Part shown: positions 1 through 7,082 of the stretch, one piece after another
Layout: each line of letters opens with the position of its first letter
Position numbering within the stretch: position 1 is the first letter of the stretch
Assembly: GCA_024244705.1 (NCBI GenBank)
Contig: JAAEOK010000108.1
Location: 1-37,907, forward strand
Source: Alphaproteobacteria bacterium
Lineage (GTDB): Bacteria; Pseudomonadota; Alphaproteobacteria; JAAEOK01
Direction of reading: 5' to 3'
Length of the DNA: 37,907 bases
Program-made: the position numbers and the translations under genes
The notes under the pieces: generated by a model
The model's input: the letters and a program-made list of their open reading frames with translations, nothing else
Database searches by the model: none
What the model was told of the DNA's origin: nothing

Positions 1-33
1 AAGTCCGGCCGCACCAAAATCGTCTCGAAGTGA
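1..33 (+). CDS. 3' end of an unidentified gene (partial)
   Basis: The window opens inside an open frame whose last ten codons read KSGRTKIVSK followed by TGA. The product continues upstream of the window and is too short here to identify. The basic tail fits many proteins. Partial call only. Confidence 0.3.
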   Translation, partial: KSGRTKIVSK

Positions 34-46
34 AACCGGAGAACCC

Positions 47-139
47 ATGGCAAACCTCCATCCGTTTGCCATCTTGAATCAGAAAAACACCGTTCCGGAA
101 AGCCCCTATATGAGTCCCACTCACAGAGACTTGGTATAA
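47..139 (+). CDS. possible 30-aa small protein
   Basis: An ATG at 47 follows a GGAG Shine-Dalgarno-like sequence by about 6 nt and opens a 30-codon frame ending in TAA at 137. It begins MANLHPFAILNQ and is hydrophilic, with no signal peptide or membrane segment. It lies 13 nt after the stop of the partial upstream gene. I recognise no family; support is only the start context, so it may be chance. Confidence 0.25.
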   Translation: MANLHPFAILNQKNTVPESPYMSPTHRDLV

Positions 140-348
140 GCTAGTGCGCGGTTGCTCGCCCGAGTGTCAGCGCCGGACGCGTCGCACCCGCTCGCGGCAC
201 GTCGCCTCGGGCCTCGTCCGGGTCCGCTTCGCTGAAATACGCCGTCGCTCGCACTGGCGCCGCCGCGGCCGACCTGCTAAAAGAGCGCCGCATTCGGCCC
301 GGCCGATCCCGGCCCGGCCCGGCCCAGACCTTGCCAGGGATCATTCCC
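140..348. other. his operon upstream region
   Basis: About 210 bp without a convincing gene between the possible small ORF and hisB. It is very GC-rich, with a run of GGCCC-type repeats at about 296-326. I see no clear sigma70 boxes, T-box, attenuator peptide or terminator. The hisB promoter may lie here, but nothing in the bases fixes it. Confidence 0.4.
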
Positions 349-951
349 ATGCGTACCGCCACGGTGGAACGGAAGACCAAGGAGACCCGTATCGCGGCGA
401 CCGTCAATCTCGACGGCGACGGCACCTATAGCGTGTCGACGGGAATCGGGTTTCTCGACCATATGATGGAGCAATTGTCGCGCCACAGCCTGATCGACCT
501 CGACCTCAAGGCGACCGGCGACCTGCATATCGACTTCCACCACACCACCGAGGATACCGGCATCGCCATCGGCGAGGCGATCAACCAGGCGCTCGGCGAC
601 CGCGGCGGCATCCGCCGCTACGGCGACGCGCTGATCCCGATGGACGAGACGCTGTCGCGGGTGGCGCTCGACGCCTCCAACCGGCCCCATCTGATCTGGA
701 AGGTGGCGTTCACGCGGGCCAAGCTTGGCGAGATGGATACCGAGTTGTTCAAGGAATGGTTTCAGGCCTTCGCCCAGGCCGCCGGCCTCACCCTGCACGT
801 CGAGAACATCTACGGCGAGAACAACCACCACATCATCGAGTCGTGCTACAAGGGCTTGGCGCGGGCACTGCGCGACGCGATCGAGATCGATCCGCGCAAG
901 GGCGATGCGATCCCCTCGACCAAGGGCGTGCTCGGCGGCTCGCTCGACTGA
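349..951 (+). CDS. hisB: imidazoleglycerol-phosphate dehydratase
   Basis: Sixth step of histidine synthesis: dehydration of imidazoleglycerol phosphate to imidazole-acetol phosphate, in the cytoplasm. About 200 aa, the usual size of the monofunctional enzyme (no phosphatase domain). Both diagnostic metal-binding His clusters are present: the [12 protein letters not shown] region and [14 protein letters not shown] in the first half, and NNHHIIES with [10 protein letters not shown] in the second. The ATG at 349 follows an AGGGA ribosome-binding site and gives the family-typical start [13 protein letters not shown]; an upstream TTG at 331 is less likely. First gene of the visible his cluster, with hisH 50 bp downstream. 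Confidence 0.97.
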   Translation: MRTATVERKTKETRIAATVNLDGDGTYSVSTGIGFLDHMMEQLSRHSLIDLDLKATGDLHIDFHHTTEDTGIAIGEAINQALGDRGGIRRYGDALIPMDETLSRVALDASNRPHLIWKVAFTRAKLGEMDTELFKEWFQAFAQAAGLTLHVENIYGENNHHIIESCYKGLARALRDAIEIDPRKGDAIPSTKGVLGGSLD

Positions 952-1001
952 CAATCTCGGTACCCGGCCGCCGCCGGGCCGGCAATGACGATCAGGATAG
1001 A

Positions 1002-1646
1002 ATGAAGGCCGTTATCATCGACTACGGGTCCGGGAACTTGCGATCGGCGGCCAAGGCGTTCGAGCGCGCAACCCGCGAATCGGGCGCCGCCGGCACGGTC
1101 GTCGTCACCGCGGACGCCGGAGAACTCGCCGATGCCAGCCATATCGTGCTGCCCGGCGTCGGTGCCTTCGCCGATTGCCGCGCCGGCCTCCACGCGGTGC
1201 CGGGCATGGTCGACGCGCTCAGCCGCGCGGTGCGCGAGGCCGGCAAGCCGTTCCTCGGCATTTGTGTCGGCATGCAGCTGATGGCCGAACGCGGGCTCGA
1301 ATTCGGCAGCCATGCCGGCTTGGGCTGGATCGCCGGCGATGTGGTCGCGCTGGCGCCCACCGACCCAACGCTCAAGATCCCCCACATGGGGTGGAACGAC
1401 TTGAACATCGTCGCCGGCGACCACCCCGTGCTGGCCGGGATCGCGACCGGCGATCACGCCTATTTCGTCCACTCCTATCGGTTCGCGGCGGGCGACCCGG
1501 AGGACGTGCTGGCGATCGTCGATTACGGCGGCCCGGTGGCCGCGATCGTCGGCCGCGACAACATGGTCGGGACCCAATTCCATCCCGAAAAAAGCCAAAG
1601 GACGGGGTTGCGGCTGATCGCCAATTTCCTCGCTTGGCAACCGTGA
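1002..1646 (+). CDS. hisH: imidazole glycerol phosphate synthase, glutaminase subunit
   Basis: Class I glutamine amidotransferase subunit that supplies ammonia to HisF for conversion of PRFAR to imidazoleglycerol phosphate and AICAR. 214 aa. It starts at the ATG at 1002 ([15 protein letters not shown]) behind a CAGGAT site. The catalytic Cys is in [11 protein letters not shown] and the His-Glu pair in TQFHPEKSQ, so the triad is intact. It sits between hisB and a GNAT gene; its partner hisF is 7.8 kb away because accessory DNA now separates hisA and hisF. Confidence 0.97.
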   Translation: MKAVIIDYGSGNLRSAAKAFERATRESGAAGTVVVTADAGELADASHIVLPGVGAFADCRAGLHAVPGMVDALSRAVREAGKPFLGICVGMQLMAERGLEFGSHAGLGWIAGDVVALAPTDPTLKIPHMGWNDLNIVAGDHPVLAGIATGDHAYFVHSYRFAAGDPEDVLAIVDYGGPVAAIVGRDNMVGTQFHPEKSQRTGLRLIANFLAWQP

Positions 1647-1654
1647 GGGAGATC

Positions 1655-2173
1655 ATGGCGACCACGGAAACCGCGCGGCTGACCGAGTTTTCGTCCGGCG
1701 ACCTCAACGATTTGTGCGAGGCGACCGAGGCCGCGATCATCGACGGCGGCGGCTTCGGGTGGGTCAAACCGCCGCCGCGCGAGGTCCTCGAATCCTATTG
1801 GCGCGGCGTGCTGCTGGTGCCCGAGCGCGACCTCTTCGCGGCCCGCCTCGACGGTGTGATCTGTGGTTCGGTTCAGCTCGTGCGGCCGAGCCCGAGTAAG
1901 GAATCGCAGGCCTTCGCGGCCCGCCTCGAGAGCCATTTCCTGGCCCCCTGGGCGCGCGGCCACGGCCTCGCCCGGGCGATGGTGGAGACCGTCGAAGAGG
2001 CCGCCCGCAGCGGCGGCTTCAAGTTGCTGCACCTCGACGTCCGCGAGACCCAGACCGCCGCCATCCGCCACTTCGACGCGCTCGGCTTCGTGCGCTGGGG
2101 CACCAACCCGCTCTACGCCAAGGTCCGCGGCCGCTTCATCGCCGGCCACTACTACTACAAGGAACTTTCTTGA
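1655..2173 (+). CDS. GNAT-family N-acetyltransferase in the his operon
   Basis: A 172-aa protein starting at the ATG at 1655 after a GAGGGAG site, 8 nt downstream of hisH. The fold signature is the acetyl-CoA segment [22 protein letters not shown] at about two thirds of the length, then [22 protein letters not shown], the typical beta4/alpha5 end of a GNAT domain. Substrate unknown. The position between hisH and hisA, with a stop codon overlapping the hisA start, implies co-translation. No direct role in histidine synthesis can be inferred. Confidence 0.85.
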   Translation: MATTETARLTEFSSGDLNDLCEATEAAIIDGGGFGWVKPPPREVLESYWRGVLLVPERDLFAARLDGVICGSVQLVRPSPSKESQAFAARLESHFLAPWARGHGLARAMVETVEEAARSGGFKLLHLDVRETQTAAIRHFDALGFVRWGTNPLYAKVRGRFIAGHYYYKELS

Positions 2174-2889
2174 TCCTCTACCCGGCGATCGACCTCAAGG
2201 ACGGCGCCTGCGTGCGGCTGGTGCGCGGCGACATGGCGGCGGCCACGGTGTTCAACGACGACCCGGCCGGCCAGGCCGAATCGTTCGTCGCCGCGGGCTG
2301 CGAATGGCTTCATGTCGTCGACCTCAACGGCGCCCTCGCCGGCCGTCCGGTCAACGGCGACGCGGTGACGGCGATCGTGGCGGCGGCGCCGGTGCCGCTC
2401 CAGCTCGGCGGCGGCATCCGCGACCGCGAGACCGTCGACCACTGGTTGGCGCGCGGCGTCCGGCGCATCGTGCTCGGCACCGTGGCGCTGCGTGACCCGG
2501 ATCTGGTCAAGGCAGTCGCGCGGGCGTGGCCCGGCCGGATCGCCGTCGGCATCGATGCCCGCGGCGGCCGGGTCGCCGTCGAGGGGTGGTCCGAAACCTC
2601 CGCCGTGACCGCGCTCGACCTCGCCCGGCGGTTCGAGGATTCCGGCGTCGCCGCCGTCATCTATACCGATATCGACCGCGACGGCGCGCTCGCCGGTCCG
2701 AACGTCGCGGCGACCGCGGAGCTCGCCGCGGCGCTGTCAATTCCAGTGATCGCCTCGGGCGGCGTCGCCACCCTCGACGACCTTCGCGCGCTCAAGAGTG
2801 GCGGCGCGCTCGATGGCGTCATTTGCGGGCGGGCGCTCTACGACGGCCGCATCGATCTGGCGGCGGCGATCGCGGTGCTGCGTGGCTGA
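2170..2889 (+). CDS. hisA: phosphoribosylformimino-AICAR-phosphate isomerase
   Basis: Isomerises ProFAR to PRFAR, the fourth step of histidine synthesis, through a beta/alpha barrel with two phosphate sites. 239 aa. It starts with TTG at 2170, overlapping the TGA of the upstream acetyltransferase (TTGA), with AAGGAA upstream. The catalytic Asp pair is present: D8 in YPAIDLKDG and the Asp of VGIDARGG; the C-terminal phosphate motif is IASGGV followed by [11 protein letters not shown]. It is full length. Its last 27 codons recur at 8660-8746, beyond the accessory island, which marks the insertion site at the 3' end of hisA. Confidence 0.97.
   Translation: MILYPAIDLKDGACVRLVRGDMAAATVFNDDPAGQAESFVAAGCEWLHVVDLNGALAGRPVNGDAVTAIVAAAPVPLQLGGGIRDRETVDHWLARGVRRIVLGTVALRDPDLVKAVARAWPGRIAVGIDARGGRVAVEGWSETSAVTALDLARRFEDSGVAAVIYTDIDRDGALAGPNVAATAELAAALSIPVIASGGVATLDDLRALKSGGALDGVICGRALYDGRIDLAAAIAVLRG
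2802..2882 (+). repeat. direct repeat, left copy (hisA 3' end)
   Basis: These 81 bp of the hisA 3' end match 8660-8740 with a single mismatch, a synonymous TAC/TAT in a Tyr codon. Immediately after, the last codons differ only synonymously (CGT GGC TGA here, CGA GGA TAA at the other copy). The two copies bracket the 5.8-kb accessory island. Confidence 0.95.
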
Positions 2890-2905
2890 GACCGCTCGGT
2901 CATCT

Positions 2906-2964
2906 GTGAGTTCTGACCCGGCTGATACGCGTCATGGAACTCTTGGCCCAGGTAATGAGCTACC
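2906..2964 (-). pseudogene. relic of the 3' end of the gene now at 8754-9473
   Basis: A 59-bp stretch matches 8819-8877, inside the coding end of the minus-strand gene at 8754-9473, at about 80 percent identity (47 of 59 by eye, no gaps). The hisA 3' end is therefore followed by a piece of the same convergent neighbour on both sides of the island. The first about 70 bp of the neighbour's 3' part is missing here. It cannot encode a protein. Confidence 0.75.
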
Positions 2965-3318
2965 TACAAGGTGTCAACAATTCTGTCGGCATCGAGTTCG
3001 GTCTCGGCTCTTCTGTCACGCGTGGCAACCCGCTGCATACTTTCATATTCTTGACAAACACAGCTCTCGTACATTCCTACCGTGTGCGTTAATCTAATGA
3101 GAGCTCCTTTTTGCGACAGCGTAGCGTTGGTTGTTCGAGAGATGAATATAGGTGGGTTCTGCTCGACTTCATAAAGGAGCCCCAATAATGAATATAGTTG
3201 ATGTGTTTATAGATATGAAACTCCAGTCAATTTTGGTCACTTAGTATCAGCCATTTAGCATTTCCTGTGTTCGAATTCTACGGTCTAACAAGGACGCAGC
3301 GGTCGTGTTGGAGGAAGA
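2965..3318. other. A+T-rich leader of the accessory island
   Basis: About 350 bp without a convincing gene. Composition is visibly A+T-richer than hisA. A 73-codon minus-strand frame (TTG start) exists but has no ribosome-binding site or recognisable motif. A TTGACA occurs at about 3052 without a good -10 at proper distance. The segment ends in a strong GGAGGAAG site just before the SIR2 gene start at 3319. Confidence 0.5.
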
Positions 3319-4371
3319 ATGCTTCCTGAAATAAGAAAAGCCTATCTCGATGGCCGAACGATGCTATTTCTTGGCGCGGGCGCATCGGTCGGTTGTGTCG
3401 ATCCGGCAGGGACCGAACTTCCTATGGCCAGTGACCTTGCGAAAGAACTCTCGTCAGACATGGGGTGGAGTTACTCTGACGAACCGCTTAGCACTGTGTA
3501 CTCTGCGATCAACGCAACCAATTCAGCACGACTGCAATCCTACATTCGGCGGCGTCTGACAAATTCGCGACCGTCTGCGGCTCTTAGTGATATCGCATCG
3601 TTTCCGTGGCCGCGCGTCTATACACTGAACATAGATGATTGCTTTGAAAATGCGGCCCGAAAGACCAGTCAGCAGAAGCTAGAAATATATTTCAGAAATT
3701 CCCCGCTGGAAGAGCTAGATCCCATATTCCATACTTTACAACTTATCAAACTTAACGGCAGCGCAGACAAACCAGAAGATGGCTTTATCTTTTCCCCACA
3801 AGAATATGGCGAGGGGTCACGCCGAATTCCTGTTTGGTATAAAGAGCTTGCGCAAAACTACAGCAGTTACACTTTCTTGTTCATTGGAAGCCGCCTCCAC
3901 GAACCATTGCTTCAACATGCACTGGCCGAAATGCGGTCCACTCTTCGGAGATCGCCGTTACGTGGTTACGTAGTGACGCCGACAGCGACGGATATTGAAA
4001 AACACCATTTGGAAGGACTGAATCTCCAGCATATCTCAGGCGGAATACAAGATTTCGCTTCCTGGATGAGGCAAGAGTTTACAGGTAAACTAACAGGCTG
4101 GGATCTGGCTGTGGCCAGACGTCCGGAGCTCCGAAATATCGGCCAAACCCTTACCGATAAACAAAAGCGTGCTCTTAACAGCGTGATTCTTGTTAGTTCA
4201 GAAAGCCTGCCGCGCACTTCTGTTAGTGAAGAGACGGGTAAAATTCGAGATTTTTACAGAGGCTTCAAACCAAAATGGGTGGATATTTTAGATGATATTC
4301 CGGCGAATATTACTTTTATTGGCAATTTCATAAAAACTATTGAGCAGCATGGGGGGGAACTATCTGGTTGA
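3319..4371 (+). pseudogene. SIR2-STAND NTPase, N-terminal half (interrupted by transposon)
   Basis: N-terminal part of a SIR2-domain defence-type ATPase. SIR2 domains in such proteins hydrolyse NAD+ when phage infection is sensed. Visible SIR2 landmarks are GAGAS at residues 19-23, TLNIDD at 102-107 and FIGSRLHEP at 188-196. The motif that normally carries the catalytic His reads KLNGS (144-148), with Asn in place of His. The linker ends with GFKPKWVDILDDIP, typical of the junction to a P-loop domain. From codon 346 the frame runs into an IS1595-type inverted repeat and stops at TGA 4369-4371, so the last few residues are transposon-encoded. The rest of the gene is at 7083-8524. The GGAGGAAG site supports the start. 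Whether the 350-aa fragment is made is unknown. Confidence 0.88.
4347..4354. repeat. target site duplication, left copy (8 bp)
   Basis: GCATGGGG immediately outside the left terminal inverted repeat is repeated exactly at 7075-7082 outside the right one. Eight base pairs is the duplication length known for the IS1595 family. Confidence 0.95.
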
Positions 4372-4377
4372 CGTACC
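4355..4377 (+). repeat. left terminal inverted repeat
   Basis: Begins GGGAACTATCTGG and ends TTGACGTACC; matches the reverse complement of 7052-7074 at 22 of 23 positions. It contains the -35 hexamer of the transposase promoter and supplies the stop codon that ends the SIR2 fragment. Confidence 0.93.
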
Positions 4378-4396
4378 ATACTCCAATCCCTATATT
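4368..4396 (+). promoter_or_regulatory. transposase promoter with -35 in the inverted repeat
   Basis: TTGACG at 4368-4373 and TATATT at 4391-4396 are separated by exactly 17 nt, a strong sigma70-type arrangement. The -35 box lies in the left terminal repeat. Transcription would begin about 4403, some 15-20 nt before the transposase ATG at 4420, with an AGGAAC site between. Confidence 0.75.
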
Positions 4397-4419
4397 AAAG
4401 GGACGAAAGGAACAGGATT

Positions 4420-5346
4420 ATGGCAAAAGTCGATCTTACCAACCCGATCTACCACGATGACAACAAGGCGCGCGAGCATCTAGAGTCCCTTCTGTGGCCT
4501 GATGGTCCCGTATGTCCCCGCTGTGGCGTCATGGGCGATCGGGTCACCAAACTCAAAGGCAAGAGCACCCGCCCCGGCGTTCACAAGTGCAAGGACTGTC
4601 GCAAGCCCTTTACCGTGACAGTCGGCACCGTCATGGAGCGCAGCAAGATACCGCTCTCCAAATGGGTGCTCGCCGCGCAACTCATGGCGTCCTCCAAGAA
4701 AGGCATGAGCGCCTTGCAGCTACAGCGCATGATCGGCACCACATACGAAACCGCCTGGTTCCTGTTCCATCGCCTGCGGGAGTGCACCATTGACCCAAAG
4801 CGCGGCCCTATCGGCGGTGAGAACAAGGTCGTGGAAGCCGATGAAACCTATGTCGGCGGCAAGGCCCGCAATGCCAAACGTGGCAAGCCAGTCCCTAAGA
4901 AACAGGCCGTGTTCACTCTCGTTGAACGCGACGGTGAAGCTCGTTCCTTTCACGTTACAAACGTCAACTCGAAGACCCTTCGCCCTATCCTCGTGCAGAC
5001 CGCAAGCCGCCAGTCATACCTCATGACCGACGAACACACGGTCTACCCCAAGATCGGTGAAGAGTTCGCCGGCCACGGCACCGTCAATCACAGCGCCGAG
5101 GAGTATGTGCGCGGCACGTTCTGGTATACGAACACCGTTGAAAGCTACTTCGCCCTTCTAAAGCGGGGCATGATGGGCTCATTCCACAACGTGAGCGAAG
5201 CTCATTTATACCGATACCTTGCCGAGTTCGATTTCAGGCACAATACGCGCAAGATCACCGACGGCGAGCGGGCCGACGAATTGCTGCGCGGCGCGAAAGG
5301 CAAGCGCCTCATGTATCAACAACCTCGTGAAGCCGCGAACGCCTAA
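4420..5346 (+). CDS. IS1595-family transposase
   Basis: DDE-type transposase of the ISXO2/IS1595 family that cuts and joins the ends of the surrounding element. 308 aa, within family size. An N-terminal zinc ribbon is formed by C32-x2-C35 and C57-x2-C60. A helix-turn-helix-like stretch follows at about 75-120. Catalytic residues appear as D141 in VEADETYVGGK, D204 in LMTDEHTVYP and the TNTVESYFALLKRG segment (N238/E241) with downstream K248. No frameshift. Codon use is close to the GC-rich host but the flanks are not. Two passenger genes lie downstream in the same element. Confidence 0.95.
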   Translation: MAKVDLTNPIYHDDNKAREHLESLLWPDGPVCPRCGVMGDRVTKLKGKSTRPGVHKCKDCRKPFTVTVGTVMERSKIPLSKWVLAAQLMASSKKGMSALQLQRMIGTTYETAWFLFHRLRECTIDPKRGPIGGENKVVEADETYVGGKARNAKRGKPVPKKQAVFTLVERDGEARSFHVTNVNSKTLRPILVQTASRQSYLMTDEHTVYPKIGEEFAGHGTVNHSAEEYVRGTFWYTNTVESYFALLKRGMMGSFHNVSEAHLYRYLAEFDFRHNTRKITDGERADELLRGAKGKRLMYQQPREAANA

Positions 5347-5393
5347 GCAGCACGCTAAGGCGTTCATTCGTTGGCGGAACAGGAGAAACCAGA

Positions 5394-5621
5394 ATGGTTA
5401 GCCTAGGCAAATGTCCTTCGTGTCAGAGAATGACCGATCACGCCGATCTTGAGAGCATCACAATCGGCAACAAATTGACCGGCCCACTGTACAACGGAGT
5501 CAGCATGATCTGCCCAATATGTAAGACAGTGCTTGGCGTAGCATTCGACCCGTATTCGCTAAAATCCGATACCGTTGATGATCTTCTGGAGGCTTTGGGC
5601 CAACCTCGGAGAAAACGGTGA
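5394..5621 (+). CDS. 75-aa zinc-ribbon protein, transposon passenger
   Basis: A small protein 47 nt downstream of the transposase with its own CAGGAG site before the ATG at 5394. Two CxxC pairs (CPSC near residue 8 and CPIC near residue 41) suggest one bound zinc. No membrane or export signal; the C-terminus is basic (QPRRKR). Probably co-transcribed with the transposase and ended by the hairpin at 5672-5699. It could assist transposition, bind nucleic acid, or act with the RelA/SpoT-domain gene; the sequence does not decide. I do not recognise a named family. Confidence 0.65.
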   Translation: MVSLGKCPSCQRMTDHADLESITIGNKLTGPLYNGVSMICPICKTVLGVAFDPYSLKSDTVDDLLEALGQPRRKR

Positions 5622-5670
5622 TCGCGTCGGGATTGAGTGCGTCCATGTTACTCATGATTGCTCCATTATC

Positions 5671-5703
5671 AAAAACCCCGGCTACTTGGCCGGGGTTTTC
5701 TTC
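5671..5703 (+). terminator. rho-independent terminator, probably bidirectional
   Basis: A perfect 11-bp stem (5672-5682 with 5689-5699) with loop TACTTG; the outer stem is four A:T pairs and the inner part CCCCGGC. The A run on the left and T run on the right let it work on either strand. It lies between the rightward zinc-ribbon gene and the leftward RelA/SpoT-domain gene and would stop transcripts from both. Confidence 0.88.
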
Positions 5704-5851
5704 TTTGCGGTTTTGCGCTTAGGTTTGGCGTTTCGCTCCCGTTTTGGGCGCGGTTGTGGTGGTGTTTGCAGAAGACGGAGCAATAGCTCATCACGGCCTT
5801 GTTCTACAGACTCGGTCTTGTTTCGCAAGGCATGTGACCTAGACATCGAGA

Positions 5852-7030
5852 TCAATTCACCCCCTCAGCCCCGACATAGACCACGCGATCTGCCATCAAA
5901 TTTCGGCACCCCGCGTCAATCAGATCAATGAACTGTCGAGCGTCTGAAAAATAGTTCTTGAACGCGACACGAACATCCTCCGGCCGGTCGCCCCTGACAA
6001 GAACTATGTCAAGTCCAGGATTTTCGCGTTCAAGTTCAAAAAGAGCACGAAGGGCTTGTGTCGTGCTCGGATATGTGAGTACCTCAAGCTCTTCTGTGCC
6101 ATTCTCAATTTCACCCCCAAAAATAAAAATGACATCTTTCTCGTCTGCAATATGACGATCGGCCGCATTTAAGCCGCGCAACATGCGCATGAAATTCAAC
6201 TCATCATCAAGCGTCGTGAATTCCTCCACTAAGTCATCATCAGACAAATCCGGCAAGCTTGATTGCGTCTCCTCAAAAGACCTCGCAATGATCTCACTCG
6301 CCAAGCGCAAAATTCGTAGCATCTGCGCGTTGCCGCGCTCAAATTTTGGCTGGTCCTCGGTTATAAAACCAACAACCTCTACGCATGTCGCCCAAGCGTG
6401 CTGATATATCGTCCGATACTGAAGCTCTATGAGAAGTCCTTTTCGCGTCCGCCCAATTTCGGACTTCACGTCATATTCATAAACATCGTGAACCCCGCGA
6501 TACCCAGTATCTTTGGGGTTCTTGATATAGTCATATTTGTCGGGATCATTTTTCACCTTATGATTAAACCTTGATCGATCTCGGAAATTCTCCCGAAACG
6601 CATTTAACTCGTCAATATTCTGAAATATAAGACGGCAACCGGCCACATCATCCATGCGGCTTAGCTGCATCCTGGGATACCGACGCAATTTGTCAAAAAT
6701 CGTCCGTTTGCGCTTGTGCCGTTGCGCAACGATTATGTCTCTTCCCCGGGTTCTATTGCGGAGTATTGCTTGGAAGGAATTAATTACGTGGCGATGGGCC
6801 TCTCGCCACGTATCAATTACCGCAACATCGTCCTCGGTTGCGGCGCCATCACGAACACGCTCTCCTGCGCGGTTTACCCGCCCCTTCGAGCCACCAGGGA
6901 ACCCCGCCAGCCGACCATTTATCAATTGGGCTCTCCACAGCACGTCGAAACTGGCGCCATCTAACCAGCGTCTGAATGCTATAGCAATGCTCCCGGCCCC
7001 CTTCGAGGTCGGCGCTGCGAAATCGAGCAT
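5852..7030 (-). CDS. RelA/SpoT-domain protein (possible alarmone synthetase), transposon cargo
   Basis: A 392-aa protein with a nucleotidyltransferase domain of the RelA/SpoT family, whose members transfer pyrophosphate from ATP to GDP/GTP or, in toxic small alarmone synthetases, to other nucleotides or tRNA ends. Visible motifs: QRHKRKRTIFDKLRR at 103-117, DDVAGCRLIF at 127-136 (metal-binding Asp), DYIKNPKDTGYRGVH at 167-181 and IELQYRTIYQHAWA at 201-214 (catalytic Glu and R-T). No HD hydrolase, TGS or ACT domain is visible; about 150 C-terminal residues are of unknown role. The start at 7030 has an AAGGAC site and lies 21 nt from the right terminal repeat, so the gene is wholly transposon-borne. 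Its promoter is unclear. No classical antitoxin gene overlaps it. It may serve as toxin, defence factor or regulator. Confidence 0.85.
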   Translation of the reverse strand: MLDFAAPTSKGAGSIAIAFRRWLDGASFDVLWRAQLINGRLAGFPGGSKGRVNRAGERVRDGAATEDDVAVIDTWREAHRHVINSFQAILRNRTRGRDIIVAQRHKRKRTIFDKLRRYPRMQLSRMDDVAGCRLIFQNIDELNAFRENFRDRSRFNHKVKNDPDKYDYIKNPKDTGYRGVHDVYEYDVKSEIGRTRKGLLIELQYRTIYQHAWATCVEVVGFITEDQPKFERGNAQMLRILRLASEIIARSFEETQSSLPDLSDDDLVEEFTTLDDELNFMRMLRGLNAADRHIADEKDVIFIFGGEIENGTEELEVLTYPSTTQALRALFELERENPGLDIVLVRGDRPEDVRVAFKNYFSDARQFIDLIDAGCRNLMADRVVYVGAEGVN

Positions 7031-7051
7031 TAATATTGCCGTCCTTATATC

Positions 7052-7074
7052 GGTACGTCAACCGGATAGTTCCC
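7052..7074 (-). repeat. right terminal inverted repeat
   Basis: Reverse complement begins GGGAACTATCCGG and matches the left repeat with one T/C difference. It is followed directly by the second GCATGGGG target copy at 7075-7082. Confidence 0.93.
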
Positions 7075-7082
7075 GCATGGGG
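7075..7082. repeat. target site duplication, right copy (8 bp)
   Basis: Exact copy of 4347-4354, directly outside the right inverted repeat. Confidence 0.95.

Larger units (their letters stand above)
4355..7074 (+). mobile_element. IS1595-family transposon with RelA/SpoT-domain passenger
   Basis: A complete 2,720-bp element bounded by 23-bp terminal inverted repeats (4355-4377 and 7052-7074, one mismatch) and an exact 8-bp target duplication GCATGGGG. Contents in order: a promoter whose -35 lies in the left repeat, the transposase, a 75-aa zinc-ribbon gene, a bidirectional-looking terminator and a minus-strand RelA/SpoT-domain gene that starts 21 bp inside the right repeat. Passenger genes are known in some IS1595-family members. 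It interrupts the SIR2-STAND gene at codon 346; removing the element and one target copy restores the frame exactly. Near-perfect ends and an intact transposase suggest a recent, possibly still mobile insertion. Confidence 0.95.

Noticed and set aside
296-326. GGCCC repeats before hisB as a regulatory array or attenuator
   Set aside because: No stem-loop series, no leader peptide with His codons; looks like composition bias.
3045-3110. Promoter around TTGACA at 3052
   Set aside because: No acceptable -10 at 15-19 nt; spacing and sequence too poor to call.
2964-3185. 73-codon minus-strand frame in the island leader
   Set aside because: TTG start, no ribosome-binding site, no recognisable motif, and it overlaps the relic border; not supportable as a gene.
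5575-5931. 118-codon plus-strand frame after the zinc-ribbon gene
   Set aside because: It reads through the terminator hairpin and into the end of the RelA/SpoT-domain gene antisense; a shadow frame.
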